Below are positions 35,742 through 44,298 of a DNA stretch of 64,000 bases, one piece after another. The notes below the pieces were generated by a model. The model did not search any database. It saw only the letters and a program-made list of their open reading frames with translations, and was not told the DNA's origin. The DNA comes from Halolamina sp. CBA1230 (GTDB lineage Archaea; Halobacteriota; Halobacteria; Halobacteriales; Haloferacaceae), in assembly GCF_002025255.2 (NCBI RefSeq), contig NZ_CP054587.1, forward strand, positions 1,054,001-1,118,000. The letters are read 5' to 3'. Both the position numbers and the translations under genes were made by a program. Position 1 is the stretch's first letter. Each line of letters starts with the position of its first letter.

Positions 35742-36164
35742 TCAGGGCCAGTCGTCGCGCTGATCCCCTTCCTCGAAGTGGTCCTCGTCGTCGTCGTCCG
35801 CGGCGGCGACCTCCCAGCCCGCCGCCTCGGCGGCGTTTTCGAGCGGGAGGTACTCCCAGCCGACTGCCTCCGCCTGTTCGCGATGCTCCTCGGACGTGCC
35901 GACGAACACGTGACGTTCGGTGTCGAACTGGCGTTTCACGTTCTCGAGGCTCTCCTCGACGCCCCGCGGGCCCGAGAAGAAGTCCTGCCTGATGCGCTCC
36001 TTGCGCGTGAAGTTGGTGACGACGTAGGTGGGTTTGTCGCTCACCACGCCGACGTAGCTCGTCCACCCGCGGGCGTCGTTGAACACCGCGTTGGGGTCGT
36101 CGAGCGACTTCAGCGCGTCCAGTTCGAACGCGAGCGTCATGTCCGAGGAGCCGCCGGAGTCCAT
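35742..36164 (-). CDS. Conserved haloarchaeal protein, unknown (possibly DUF7124)
   Basis: 140 residues. The core MTLAFELDALKSLDDPNAVFNDARGWTSYVGVVSDKPTYVVTNFTRKERIRQDFFSGPRG is well ordered, and the C-terminus is acidic and probably disordered. The start could be M1 (36164) or the second Met at 36140. The DUF7124 label is a weak recollection. No motif reveals a reaction. A single gene. Confidence 0.6.
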   Translation of the reverse strand: MDSGGSSDMTLAFELDALKSLDDPNAVFNDARGWTSYVGVVSDKPTYVVTNFTRKERIRQDFFSGPRGVEESLENVKRQFDTERHVFVGTSEEHREQAEAVGWEYLPLENAAEAAGWEVAAADDDDEDHFEEGDQRDDWP

Positions 36165-36236
36165 ACGCTCACTGGGGACGGTCTCCGCAAAACGACTTCG
36201 ATACGTGAGTTCGGTGTGTCGGCCCGCTGCTTCGCC

Positions 36237-36297
36237 CTCGCCAGCTCTTCTTCCCGGCGAGGTCAGTCGCCCAGTCCGGCCGTACAGCGCCGGACTG
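36237..36297. repeat. 25-bp palindromic element, copy 2, with a second hairpin
   Basis: Copy 2 (36237-36261): arms CTCGCCAGC and CCCGGCGAG with one G-A type mismatch, loop TCTTCTT. Directly after it, CAGTCCGGC (36272-36280) and GCCGGACTG (36289-36297) form a perfect 9-bp stem with an 8-base loop, ending 1 bp before the oxidoreductase stop codon. The pair therefore lies at the 3' end of that gene. Confidence 0.6.
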
Positions 36298-36298
36298 A

Positions 36299-37543
36299 TC
36301 AGTCGTCCGCGACCGGCGCTTCCAGATCGTCGACGCTGAACGATTTCTCGACCAGCTTCTCCTTCTCGTCGCCGACGTGGATACCCTCACGCATCAGCTG
36401 TTTGTACGCCGACTGGGGCGCGAGGTCGCCGATCAGCACGCCGCCGACGATCCGACCCTCCTTGAGTGCGAGTCGGCGCCACTCCGTGTCGGAGTACTTG
36501 CGCTCGACGCTGTCGTCGCCCTCCGTCGGGTGGCCGAAGGAGAGGAACGGGAAGTCGAAGTGGGTGATGGAGTACGAGGAGACCCAGCGGAACTCCTCGT
36601 CGCCGTAGTCAAGCATGTTCTTGGCCGCGCACTCGCCCTGGGCCTTCGCGGAGCCCCAGGCACCGTTCTGTGCTTGATCGCCCAGGATCAGGTCGTTGAA
36701 CTTCGTGCAGTCACCGGCCGCGTACACGTCGTCGAGGTTGGTCTGCATGTACTCGTCGACGACGATCCCGTCCGCGTCGTACTCGAGACCGGTACCGCGG
36801 AGGATCTCGGTGTTGATGTCCAGCCCGATCGCGACCCCGGCGAAGTCGGCGTCGTACTCCTCGCCGTTTGGGTCGATCGCGGACTCGATGTGGCCGTCGT
36901 CGTCGACCTCGAAGTGGTCGACGCCGGAGTCGAACACGGGGGTGACGCCGCGCTCGCGTAGCGCCTCGTGGATGATCTCGGCGCCCTTCTCGCTGAGCGC
37001 GTAGCGCCACCAGGCGTTGCCGCGCATCAGGTAGTACGCTTCGACGTCCTGGGCGCCACAGATCGCCGCGAAGTCGATGCCGAGCAGCCCCGCACCGACG
37101 ATGACGCCGGTGTCGGCCGCCTCCACGTCGGCTTTGATCTTCCGGGCGTCCTCGAACGTCCAGAAGTGGTGGATCCCCTCCGCGTCGGAGTTGTCGACCG
37201 GGAGCTGTGCCGGAGTGCCGCCGGTAGCCAGCAGCAGCTTGTCGAAGCTGTACGTGTCGCCCTGGTGGCTCGTGACGACGTTGTCGTCGGTGTCGATGTC
37301 GACGACGAGAGTGTCGAGCTGGAGGTCGATATCCCGCTCCTCGTACCACGACTCGTCGTGGATGGAGATGGGCGCCTCGGGGAGCTTCCCCTTCGCGAAC
37401 TCCTTGATCAGGATGCGGTTGTAGAGAGCCTCCCCCTCGTCGGTGATGACGGTGATGTCGGCGTCCGGGGCGTTCTCCCGCAGCGTCTCCGCCGCTGAAC
37501 TCCCAGCCACCCCGTCGCCGATGATCACGAACGACTCGCTCAT
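36299..37543 (-). CDS. FAD/NAD(P)-dependent pyridine nucleotide-disulfide-type oxidoreductase
   Basis: 414 residues. N-terminal FAD site FVIIGDGVAGSSAAETLRENAP, then ILIKEF and LLLATGGTPAQLP. A second Rossmann fold (GVIVGAGLLGIDFA) binds NAD(P)H, and the FAD-contacting VYAAGDCTKF follows. There is no redox-active CxxC, so it resembles rubredoxin/ferredoxin reductase or NirB-type flavoproteins rather than disulfide reductases. The electron partner is not encoded nearby. The ATG at 37543 (MSESFVIIGDG) starts at the FAD strand. Confidence 0.88.
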   Translation of the reverse strand: MSESFVIIGDGVAGSSAAETLRENAPDADITVITDEGEALYNRILIKEFAKGKLPEAPISIHDESWYEERDIDLQLDTLVVDIDTDDNVVTSHQGDTYSFDKLLLATGGTPAQLPVDNSDAEGIHHFWTFEDARKIKADVEAADTGVIVGAGLLGIDFAAICGAQDVEAYYLMRGNAWWRYALSEKGAEIIHEALRERGVTPVFDSGVDHFEVDDDGHIESAIDPNGEEYDADFAGVAIGLDINTEILRGTGLEYDADGIVVDEYMQTNLDDVYAAGDCTKFNDLILGDQAQNGAWGSAKAQGECAAKNMLDYGDEEFRWVSSYSITHFDFPFLSFGHPTEGDDSVERKYSDTEWRRLALKEGRIVGGVLIGDLAPQSAYKQLMREGIHVGDEKEKLVEKSFSVDDLEAPVADD

Positions 37544-37660
37544 GGCTCCAGCTTTGGCAGTGGGGGTTAATGTGGGTTGCCATACGGCTTTCGGTAGGGG
37601 AAAACGACCCACACCACAAGCTCGGTGGGTTGAAGGTCGTTGCGGCCCAGTTTCGAGCTG

Positions 37661-38209
37661 ATGAAGCTCCGCCAGAACGTCCGCCACTTCGCGGCGAAGC
37701 AGGCGCTCACGATGCCGGTCGTCGGGGAGAAGATGAACGAGAAGCTCGTCGATCTCCACACCCGCGAGTTCGGGGAGCGCGCCGAGGCGGGCCACCGCGA
37801 GGAGCGGGAGCCCCATCTGGAGGCGTTCTTCGACTGCACGATCGACACGTACATCGCGGCGCTGGAGGAGGGGTACCCCGAGGCCGAGGCCCGGGAGATC
37901 ACGCACGTCCAGGCCAACTTCGACTTCTACAACCACGGCTGGACGGAGATGATGGAGTTCCCGGTCGACGAGGTGGAGGAGCATTACGACCGCTACGCCG
38001 ACTTCTTCGAGGCCCACGACGTCACGATCGACGACCCGCTGGGCGAGTTCCGGACTCGCGAGATCCCCGACGCGCCCTCGACGCCGGAGAAGCTCGACGA
38101 CCCCGAACACCCCCACGCGGCGGAGGGGTTCGCCGACGACGTGTACGTCGAGACCGACGAGGGTGTCGTCGCCGGCGACCGATCCGACGAGATCCAGGAG
38201 TCGGAGTGA
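37661..38209 (+). CDS. DUF6149-like haloarchaeal protein
   Basis: 182 residues starting MKLRQNVRHFAAKQALTMPVVGEKMNEKLVDLHTREFGERA. It is helical and acidic, with a conserved-looking HVQANFDFYNHGWTEMMEFP centre and disordered acidic tail. The family name DUF6149 is from memory. No membrane segment and no catalytic motif seen. It is divergent from the FAD oxidoreductase, with a 117-bp gap. Confidence 0.65.
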   Translation: MKLRQNVRHFAAKQALTMPVVGEKMNEKLVDLHTREFGERAEAGHREEREPHLEAFFDCTIDTYIAALEEGYPEAEAREITHVQANFDFYNHGWTEMMEFPVDEVEEHYDRYADFFEAHDVTIDDPLGEFRTREIPDAPSTPEKLDDPEHPHAAEGFADDVYVETDEGVVAGDRSDEIQESE

Positions 38210-38350
38210 GCCGTTTCGGCCGGGTGGCGAACAGGTGACTCGGTCGTCGACGCGGGCCAACGCCGACGCGAACGCGACGGACTGAGCCACACACCCGCGA
38301 GGCCCGCCGCGGTGGAGGGTTCAGGTCACGACGGGGTTGGTCGCGTTTTG

Positions 38351-38390
38351 GTACTTAAGGGTCGGCCTCGATTTCTCTCGTTCGTACGAA
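38351..38390 (+). promoter_or_regulatory. Promoter with palindrome at the predicted start site
   Basis: GTACTTAAGG (38351-38360) is a good TATA-like box. The perfect 10-bp palindrome TTCGTACGAA (38381-38390) lies at the expected transcription start about 27 bases later, a repressor-like position. No CDS follows within 400 bp on this strand. Confidence 0.45.
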
Positions 38391-38495
38391 AACCGTTCCT
38401 CGCCCGATGAACAGCACTGCAGTTCGGCGTTTTCTTCGCCGGGAACGACACCGCGGAGTTCGGTGTTTCGACCTCGAACCCGACCGCGGAGTGAG

Positions 38496-38520
38496 CTAGA
38501 CCACTTGTGACCGCAACCGC
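38496..38520. repeat. Left copy of an imperfect inverted repeat
   Basis: Contains GACCACTTGT followed by GACCGCAACCGC. Its reverse complement matches 38712-38735 at about 20 of 24 aligned positions, with one gap. The pair encloses about 190 bp, including the central palindrome. Confidence 0.45.
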
Positions 38521-38711
38521 CCCGCACAGCCCACACATCTCCCCAGCCGACTCGTTCGCTTCGCTCACTCGTCCCTCGCGCTCGGTTCGCGGACGGAGCC
38601 GCTCACGCTTCGCGCCGACCACGACCGCGGTGCTGTGGCGGTGGACGCGAGGGCTCGCCACCGGCCGGCGAGCCCGTGGGGAGGATGGGGGGAAGACCAT
38701 CGCGGTGCTGT

Positions 38712-38735
38712 GCGGTCGCAGTACAAGTGGTCAAG
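38712..38735. repeat. Right copy of an imperfect inverted repeat
   Basis: GCGGTCGCAGTACAAGTGG then TCAAG; see the left copy at 38496-38520. It lies 72 bp before the end of the flavoprotein gene. Confidence 0.45.
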
Positions 38736-38807
38736 CATCGAGATGCTGTTGCGGTCGCTGTAAACGACTGATTCGACAGAACCTCAGTTCCCCAAAGAAA
38801 ACCCGAA

Positions 38808-40124
38808 TCAGTCCGCCTTCCGGTCGATCCGTTTCGCGCACTCGAAACCGGCGACGATCCCCCCATCGAGGCTGCGCTCGGGGTACTGGGCCTCGCTGGC
38901 CATCCCGGCGTAGTAGAGCCCGTCCGCCACGTCGTCTTCCAAGTCGTACGGCACCACCATGTCCAGATACCCGCGCTCGTAGATCGGCGCCGCACGCGGG
39001 GCCTTCGCCAGCCGGAACTGGTCGACGTGCTCACGGCCGAACTCGGGGTACATCCCCCCGATCGCGTCGAGCCACTCCCGTTCGATCTCGTCGTCGTCGG
39101 CCGTCGCCAGCCACTCCTCGTCGCTCTGGACGTAGGAGGCGACGTAGAGGAGATGCTGGCCGCCGTAGCGCTCCGGCGGGACGAAATTCGTGTGCTCGAT
39201 CAACGCGCCGAAGGGGGCGTCGTCGGCGATGTTGAGCCAGTACGTGTCGGTCAGCGGCCGGTCCATCGTCACCACCGCACAGACCGCGCCCTGGAAGTCG
39301 ATCTCGCAGGTGTACCCCGCCAGCTCCTCGAGCACGTTCGGCATCGTCGCCACCACGACGCCGTCGGTGTCGCGGGTCGTCGTCTCGCCGCCGGACTCGG
39401 TGGTGACGGTCTCGACGTCGCCATCCTCGATCCCGAGGTCAGTCACGCGGGTGTTCGTCCGCACGGTGTCGCGCCCGACCGCGTCGATCAGGGGGTCGAG
39501 CAGCGCCTCGAACCCACCGTTGGGGTAGCCGAGGATCTCGCCGCGCAGCAGGTCGCGCTCGCCGCGGAACTTGATCCGACCGAGCAGCCACGCCGCGCTC
39601 ACGTCCTCCTTCCGGTCGCCGAACTTCGCGTCGAGCAGCGGTTCGAAGAAGTTCTCGTACACCCCGCGAGTCGTGTGTTCGAGCAGGAACTCCTTGATCG
39701 GCACGTCCTCGAACTCGCTGAGGTCGTCGTACGTGTCGAAGTCGGGGATCCCGCCGCGCACGTCGATTTCGAGGGTGAGCATCCCCAGTCGGAACTTGTC
39801 GTAAACGCTCATGTGCGGGTAGGCGAGGATCTCCCACGGCTTGTCCATCGGGTGGGCCTCGCCGTCGACGAAGTAGGCGTTCTTCCCCACAAGCCACTCG
39901 ATCCGGTCGCCGACGCCGAGTTCGTTCGCGAGGCTGGCGATCGTCTGCTCGGATTTCGAGAGGTGGTGGTAGAACTTCTCGATCGGGTCGCCCGCGGTCT
40001 CGTAGCTCGCCGCGAGCCCGCCGAGCTCGTCGCTGCCCTCGAGGATCTCGACCTCGTGACCGCGCTGCTGGAGGCTGTACGCGGCCGCGAGGCCGGCGAT
40101 CCCGCCGCCGACGACGTGGTACAT
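38808..40124 (-). CDS. Amine-oxidase/protoporphyrinogen-oxidase-like flavoprotein
   Basis: 438 residues. The N-terminal FAD motif is HVVGGGIAGLAAAYSLQQRGHEVEILEGSDELGG, with GLAAS and KFYHHLSKSE following. The C-terminal FAD-binding LYYAGMASEAQYPERSLDGGIVAG ends the fold. It belongs to the NAD(P)-binding amine oxidase superfamily (relatives: HemG/HemY, phytoene desaturases, UDP-galactopyranose mutase-like enzymes). The substrate is unknown. The ATG at 40124 directly precedes the FAD strand. No heme or carotenoid genes are adjacent. Confidence 0.85.
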   Translation of the reverse strand: MYHVVGGGIAGLAAAYSLQQRGHEVEILEGSDELGGLAASYETAGDPIEKFYHHLSKSEQTIASLANELGVGDRIEWLVGKNAYFVDGEAHPMDKPWEILAYPHMSVYDKFRLGMLTLEIDVRGGIPDFDTYDDLSEFEDVPIKEFLLEHTTRGVYENFFEPLLDAKFGDRKEDVSAAWLLGRIKFRGERDLLRGEILGYPNGGFEALLDPLIDAVGRDTVRTNTRVTDLGIEDGDVETVTTESGGETTTRDTDGVVVATMPNVLEELAGYTCEIDFQGAVCAVVTMDRPLTDTYWLNIADDAPFGALIEHTNFVPPERYGGQHLLYVASYVQSDEEWLATADDDEIEREWLDAIGGMYPEFGREHVDQFRLAKAPRAAPIYERGYLDMVVPYDLEDDVADGLYYAGMASEAQYPERSLDGGIVAGFECAKRIDRKAD

Positions 40125-40253
40125 ACGTCCTAGAGGGGGTGTGAGGTGGAAAACACTCCCGATATGGCGGTCGGCGTACCGGCACACGACTTTAGTCGGC
40201 GGCGGGGGAGAGGTCCGTATGGACTCGTCACACACGACCCCCGAGGGCGGCCG

Positions 40254-41585
40254 ATGGTAGAGCTCGCGCTCTCGCTGGGCCGGCTGCTGGTCGCGCTGCT
40301 ACTGGTCGTTCTGAACGGCTTCTTCGTCGCCGCGGAGTTCGCCTTCGTCAGGATCCGCGCGACCTCGGTCGAACAGCTCGTCGAGGAGGGCCGCACCGGC
40401 GCCGGGGTGCTCCAGGACGTGATGAACGACCTCGACAACTACCTCGCGGTGACGCAGCTGGGCATCACCCTCGCCTCGCTGGGGCTGGGGTGGGCCGGCG
40501 AGCCCGCCATCGCGTCGCTGATCGAGCCGGTACTGGGATCGGTGCTGCCGCCGACGTTCGTCCACCTCGTCGCGGTGGCGATCGGATTCTCCATCATCAC
40601 GTTCCTCCACGTGGTGTTCGGCGAACTCGCGCCCAAGACGTTCGCCATCGCCCGGACCGAGCGGCTCTCGCTGCTGCTCGCGCCGCCGATGAAGCTGTTC
40701 TACCTGCTGTTCTACCCGGGGATCGTCGTGTTCAACGGTGCGGCCAACGCGTTCACCAGCCTGCTCGGCGTCCCGCCGGCGTCCGAGTCCGACGAAACGC
40801 TCGGCGAGCGGGAGATCCGACGCGTGCTGGCGCGCTCGGGCGAAGAGGGCGACGTCAACCTCGAGGAGGTAGCGATGATCGAGCGCGTGTTCGATCTCGA
40901 CGACACCGCCGTGCGGGAGGTGATGGTGCCGCTGCCGGACGTGGTGAGCGTGCCCGCCGATGCCGACCTCGCCGAGCTCCGTGAAACCGTCTTCGAGTGG
41001 GAACACACGCGCTACCCCGTCGTCGCGGCCGACGACCAGACCCAAGTGGTCGGGTTCGTCGACGTGAAGGACGTGCTGCGCGCAAGCGAGGACGGCGACG
41101 AGCCGACGGCCGGCGACCTCGCACGGGAGGTGCTCGTCGTGCCGGAGACCACCACCGTCGACGACCTGCTGGTGCAGTTCCAGACCGACAACCAACAGAT
41201 GGCCGCAGTGATCGACGAATGGGGCGCCTTCGAGGGGATCGCGACTGTCGAGGACGTGGTGGAGGCGATCGTCGGCGACCTGCGGGACTCGTTCGACGTC
41301 GCGGATCGGGAACACGCCATCCACCGGCGGCCGGACGGCAGCCTCGACGTGGACGGCGGCGTCAGCATCGCGGCGCTCAACGACGCACTCGGCGCCGACC
41401 TCGGCCACGACGCCGTCGAGACCGTCGGCGGGCTGGTCCTCAGCCGCCTCGACCGCGGGCCGTCGGTGGGCGACCGGATCGAGATCGACGGCTACGTCGC
41501 CGAGGTGACCGGCGTCGACAACACCCGGATCACGACGCTCCGGATCCGTGAGCAGGGTGACGACTGGGAGGAGAACTCGGAGTAG
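40254..41585 (+). CDS. CNNM/CorC-type transporter-associated protein (DUF21-CBS-CorC_HlyC)
   Basis: 443 residues. The N-terminal DUF21 domain has about four membrane helices (1-150; LVALLLVVLNGFFVAAEFAFVRIR, VTQLGITLASLGLGWAGEPAIA, HVVFGELAPKTFAI). A tandem CBS pair follows (AVREVMVPLPDVVSV, VDDLLVQFQTDNQQMAAVIDEWGAFEGIATVEDVVEAIVGDL), then a C-terminal CorC_HlyC domain. Such proteins are implicated in Mg2+/Na+ homeostasis. I use ATG 40254 (MVELALSLGRLL), directly before helix 1; an earlier in-frame start at 40146 is unlikely. Confidence 0.9.
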   Translation: MVELALSLGRLLVALLLVVLNGFFVAAEFAFVRIRATSVEQLVEEGRTGAGVLQDVMNDLDNYLAVTQLGITLASLGLGWAGEPAIASLIEPVLGSVLPPTFVHLVAVAIGFSIITFLHVVFGELAPKTFAIARTERLSLLLAPPMKLFYLLFYPGIVVFNGAANAFTSLLGVPPASESDETLGEREIRRVLARSGEEGDVNLEEVAMIERVFDLDDTAVREVMVPLPDVVSVPADADLAELRETVFEWEHTRYPVVAADDQTQVVGFVDVKDVLRASEDGDEPTAGDLAREVLVVPETTTVDDLLVQFQTDNQQMAAVIDEWGAFEGIATVEDVVEAIVGDLRDSFDVADREHAIHRRPDGSLDVDGGVSIAALNDALGADLGHDAVETVGGLVLSRLDRGPSVGDRIEIDGYVAEVTGVDNTRITTLRIREQGDDWEENSE

Positions 41586-41670
41586 CGGGGACGGAAACGG
41601 CCTCTCGGCGCTTCTCGTCTGTCGACGTTCCCGTAGCAGACTGTTCCCGTCACGGCAGAACGGGGCTCGT

Positions 41671-42432
41671 TCACGACCGCGCGACCAGCAGCGTCGTCCC
41701 CGATCCGTCGAGGAGTCGCACGTCGGACAGTCCGGCGCCCTCGGCCGCCGCCCGGAGCGATTCGGCGTCGTGGACGGGGACCGTCACCGTCTCGCTCGTC
41801 GTCGCGGACTCGCCGCTCGACTCGTCGGTCGCGCGGTAGCCCATCCGGAGGTCGACCCCACCTTTCGTCGGGAGATCCGTCACCGAGCGCTCCATCCGGT
41901 AGCCGCTACCGGAGAGGACGCCCACCGACTCGACCGCGTCGCGGACGGCGTCGGCGTCGGTCACCGCCCGCAGGAGGAACGTTCCGTCCGGGGCGAGCCG
42001 GTCGGCCGCGGCCTCGATCAGCGCCGCGGGATCGTCGACGGTCGGCGGCGCCGCGGGCCCGGCCATCGCGACGACGACGTCGAACGCCGTCTCCGTCGGC
42101 AGGTCAAGCGGGTCGCCGACCGCCACGTCCGCCGCCGGCGCGCGGTGGGCGGTGAAGCGGAGCAGGTCGTGGTGGGCGTCGACGCCAAGCGTCCGATCGT
42201 AGCGATCACGCAGGTGGGCGAGCAGCGCGCCGACGCCACAGCCGAGTTCGAGCGCGTCGCCGTCCTCGGGGCCGAACGCCCGGACGGCCTCGAAGTCGCC
42301 GGCGACGCGCTCCTCGTCGGTCAGTCGGTCGAAGACGGGCGCGAGAGTGGTGTACAGCGAGTGGTCGCCGTCCGGGTCGCGGAGGAGGCGCTCGCAGGCG
42401 TCCGGGAACGTCGGTGCCGCGGGGCGGGGCAT
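41671..42432 (-). CDS. SAM-dependent class I methyltransferase
   Basis: 253 residues. The SAM loop is ALELGCGVGALLAHL with acidic VDAHHD in the next strand, then DVVVAMAGPAAPP as motif III. The N-terminus contains YTTLAPVFDRLTDEERVAGDFEAVRAF. The start codon (42432) directly abuts the hisD stop with no gap, so the two are co-transcribed. Methyl acceptor unknown; no obvious link to histidine synthesis. Confidence 0.83.
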   Translation of the reverse strand: MPRPAAPTFPDACERLLRDPDGDHSLYTTLAPVFDRLTDEERVAGDFEAVRAFGPEDGDALELGCGVGALLAHLRDRYDRTLGVDAHHDLLRFTAHRAPAADVAVGDPLDLPTETAFDVVVAMAGPAAPPTVDDPAALIEAAADRLAPDGTFLLRAVTDADAVRDAVESVGVLSGSGYRMERSVTDLPTKGGVDLRMGYRATDESSGESATTSETVTVPVHDAESLRAAAEGAGLSDVRLLDGSGTTLLVARS

Positions 42433-43782
42433 CTAGGCGTCGTCCCCGGCGCGGCCGGCATTGGCGGTGCTGTCGCCGGACGCGTCTGACCCCGCGTCGT
42501 CGCCCTCCGAATCCCCCCCCAAGCGAACGCGAACGCTCTCGGCGTGGGCCTCCAGCCCCTCGGCCTCCGCGAGCGTGGTGACCGTGTCGGCGAGGTTGTC
42601 GAGCGCGTCGCGGTCGAGGCGCTGGACCGTCGATGAACGCAGGAACTCGTCCACTGACAGTCCGCCGTGGACTTTCGCGCCGCCGCCGGTCGGGAGCACG
42701 TGGTTCGTCCCCGTCGCGTAGTCGCCGGCCGCGACGGGCGCGTACGGGCCGAGGAACACGCTCCCGGCGTTGTCGATCCGGTCGAGCAGCGCCTCGTCGT
42801 TCTCGGCCTGGATTGAGAGATGTTCGGCGGCGTACTCCTCGGCGAACAGCACCGCCTCGGGCATCGAGCGCGCGACGAGCACGCCCGAGGCGTCGGCGTC
42901 GAGCACTTCGCGGATCGTCGCCGCGCGCTCGCGGTCGTCGATCTGTCGTTCGACCGCTTCGACGATCTCCTCGGCCAGCGCCTCGTCGTCGGTGACGGCG
43001 ACGACGCTGGCTTCCGGATCGTGTTCGGCCTGGGCGAGCAGATCGGCGGCGACGAACTCGGGATCGGCAGTGTCGTCCGCCAGCACGAGGATCTCGCTCG
43101 GCCCCGCGAGGAAGTCGATCTCCACCTCGCCCCGGACCTCGGCTTTCGCGGCCGTGACCCAGGGGTTGCCCGGGCCGACGACCTTCTGGACCGCGTCGAC
43201 GGTCTCGGTGCCGTAGGCGAGCGCGCCGATGGCCTGTGCGCCGCCGACGGAGTACACCGCGTCGGCGCCGGCCTCGTGGATCGCGGCCAGCGTGACGGGG
43301 TTGATCTCCTCGGCGGGCGGGGTGGCGACGGCGACGTGTTCGACGCCGGCGACTTTCGCGGGGACGACGCCCATGATCGCGCTGGAGGGGTAGGCCGCGG
43401 TGCCGCCGGGGACGTACACGCCGACGCGGTCGATCGGTCGGAAGCGCCGGCCGAGTTCGCGGTCCTCGAACGTCTCGCGCCAGTCGTCGGGGCGCTGGCG
43501 CTCGTGGAACGCCCGGACGTTCTCGACGGCGTCGCGGATCGCCGACAGCGTTTCGTCGTCGATCTCGTCGACAGCGCGCTCGGCCTCGGCGGTCACGTCG
43601 AGGTTCGCCACTTCGATACCGTCGAACTCCTTGGAGAACTCCCGGACCGCCACGTCGCCCTCCTCGCGCACCCGGGGGAGGATCTCCCGGACGTCCTCGC
43701 GGGCGCTCTCGACGCCCGAGTCCCGGTCGAAGAAGGACCGGCGCTCGCCCGTCGAGAGATCCGCGATCGCTCGTGGTTGCAT
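42433..43782 (-). CDS. hisD: Histidinol dehydrogenase
   Basis: Last two steps of histidine synthesis (histidinol to histidine, NAD-dependent, Zn). 449 residues: VGVYVPGGTAAYPSSAIMGVVPAKVAGVE, then GADAVYSVGGAQAIGALAYGTETV, PGNPWVTAAKAEV, IDFLAGPSEILVLAD and C-terminal GSVFLGPYAPVAAGDYATGTNHVLPTGG. These are the expected family blocks in order. The last about 25 residues are an extra acidic/Ser tail. No other his genes lie in the window, consistent with scattered his genes in haloarchaea. Confidence 0.95.
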   Translation of the reverse strand: MQPRAIADLSTGERRSFFDRDSGVESAREDVREILPRVREEGDVAVREFSKEFDGIEVANLDVTAEAERAVDEIDDETLSAIRDAVENVRAFHERQRPDDWRETFEDRELGRRFRPIDRVGVYVPGGTAAYPSSAIMGVVPAKVAGVEHVAVATPPAEEINPVTLAAIHEAGADAVYSVGGAQAIGALAYGTETVDAVQKVVGPGNPWVTAAKAEVRGEVEIDFLAGPSEILVLADDTADPEFVAADLLAQAEHDPEASVVAVTDDEALAEEIVEAVERQIDDRERAATIREVLDADASGVLVARSMPEAVLFAEEYAAEHLSIQAENDEALLDRIDNAGSVFLGPYAPVAAGDYATGTNHVLPTGGGAKVHGGLSVDEFLRSSTVQRLDRDALDNLADTVTTLAEAEGLEAHAESVRVRLGGDSEGDDAGSDASGDSTANAGRAGDDA

Positions 43783-43955
43783 AGTTCGCGTTCCACGCTG
43801 ACGGCCTAAGGCGGTTGCGGATAGCCGTCGCTGGGTGGCTGAAGAACGTGCGGGGGCCCGTCGCGTCGACGGCGCCGCCGCTCGAAGTTGTGAGTTCAGG
43901 GGTCCGCAACGCGGACGCCCGAATAGTTACTGCGTCGCGAAAACGCTGAGCCGAG

Positions 43956-44150
43956 TTACAGGCGGGTCAGGTTCGTCGCGCGCGGGCCCTTGTCGGCCTG
44001 TTCGATGTCGAACTCGACCTCCTGGCCCTCCTCGAGGTCGGGGCCGCCGACGTCTTCCATGTGGAAGAACACGTCGTCGTCCGCGTCCTCAGTCTCGATG
44101 AATCCGTAACCGCCCGTGTCGTTGAAGAAGTCAACCGTACCAGTCGCCAT
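43956..44150 (-). CDS. cspA: Cold-shock-domain protein
   Basis: A 64-residue CSD nucleic-acid-binding protein. RNP1 appears as GGYGFIE (the usual K/G-G-F-G-F-I variant), RNP2 as DVFFHM, and the protein ends with KGPRATNLTRL. An acidic haloarchaeal version. A TATA-like GGTTAACA lies upstream on the minus strand near 44183-44190. Confidence 0.94.
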   Translation of the reverse strand: MATGTVDFFNDTGGYGFIETEDADDDVFFHMEDVGGPDLEEGQEVEFDIEQADKGPRATNLTRL

Positions 44151-44298
44151 TACGTCCCTACAAACCCGGGTCTGCCTGTTAACCCCTTCGGTCCGTCCCG
44201 GGGAAATCTCGCGGAGTTGTCGGCCTGTTCCGGCAAACCGTCGGTCCGACGGCTGCGTGCCGACGGGCCTTTACTCGCCGACGCCCGAGCCCCGGGCA

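Larger units (their letters stand above)
38210..38807. other. 598-bp gap without a convincing protein gene
   Basis: The stretch holds a promoter-like element (38351-38390), an imperfect 24-bp inverted repeat (38496-38520 against 38712-38735) and a 25-bp palindrome (38651-38675: arms GGGCTCGCC/GGCGAGCCC, loop ACCGGCC). It also holds three loose copies of GCGGTGCTGTGGCGGT-like sequence (38626, 38701, 38741). The only ATG-started frame behind the promoter is a 30-codon ORF (38407-38499) without distinguishing features. It may encode an RNA or be the remains of a mobile element. Confidence 0.5.

Noticed and set aside
38407-38499. 30-codon ORF (MNSTAVRRFLRRERHRGV...) behind the promoter at 38351
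   Set aside because: Its composition is Arg-rich as expected for chance GC-rich frames, no ribosome site precedes it and no family is recognisable.
38540-38620. CTCGTTCGCTTCGCTCACTC-type sequence as an inverted repeat element
   Set aside because: Short TTCGC/GCGAA-type motifs of this kind are very frequent in haloarchaeal intergenic DNA and not informative alone.
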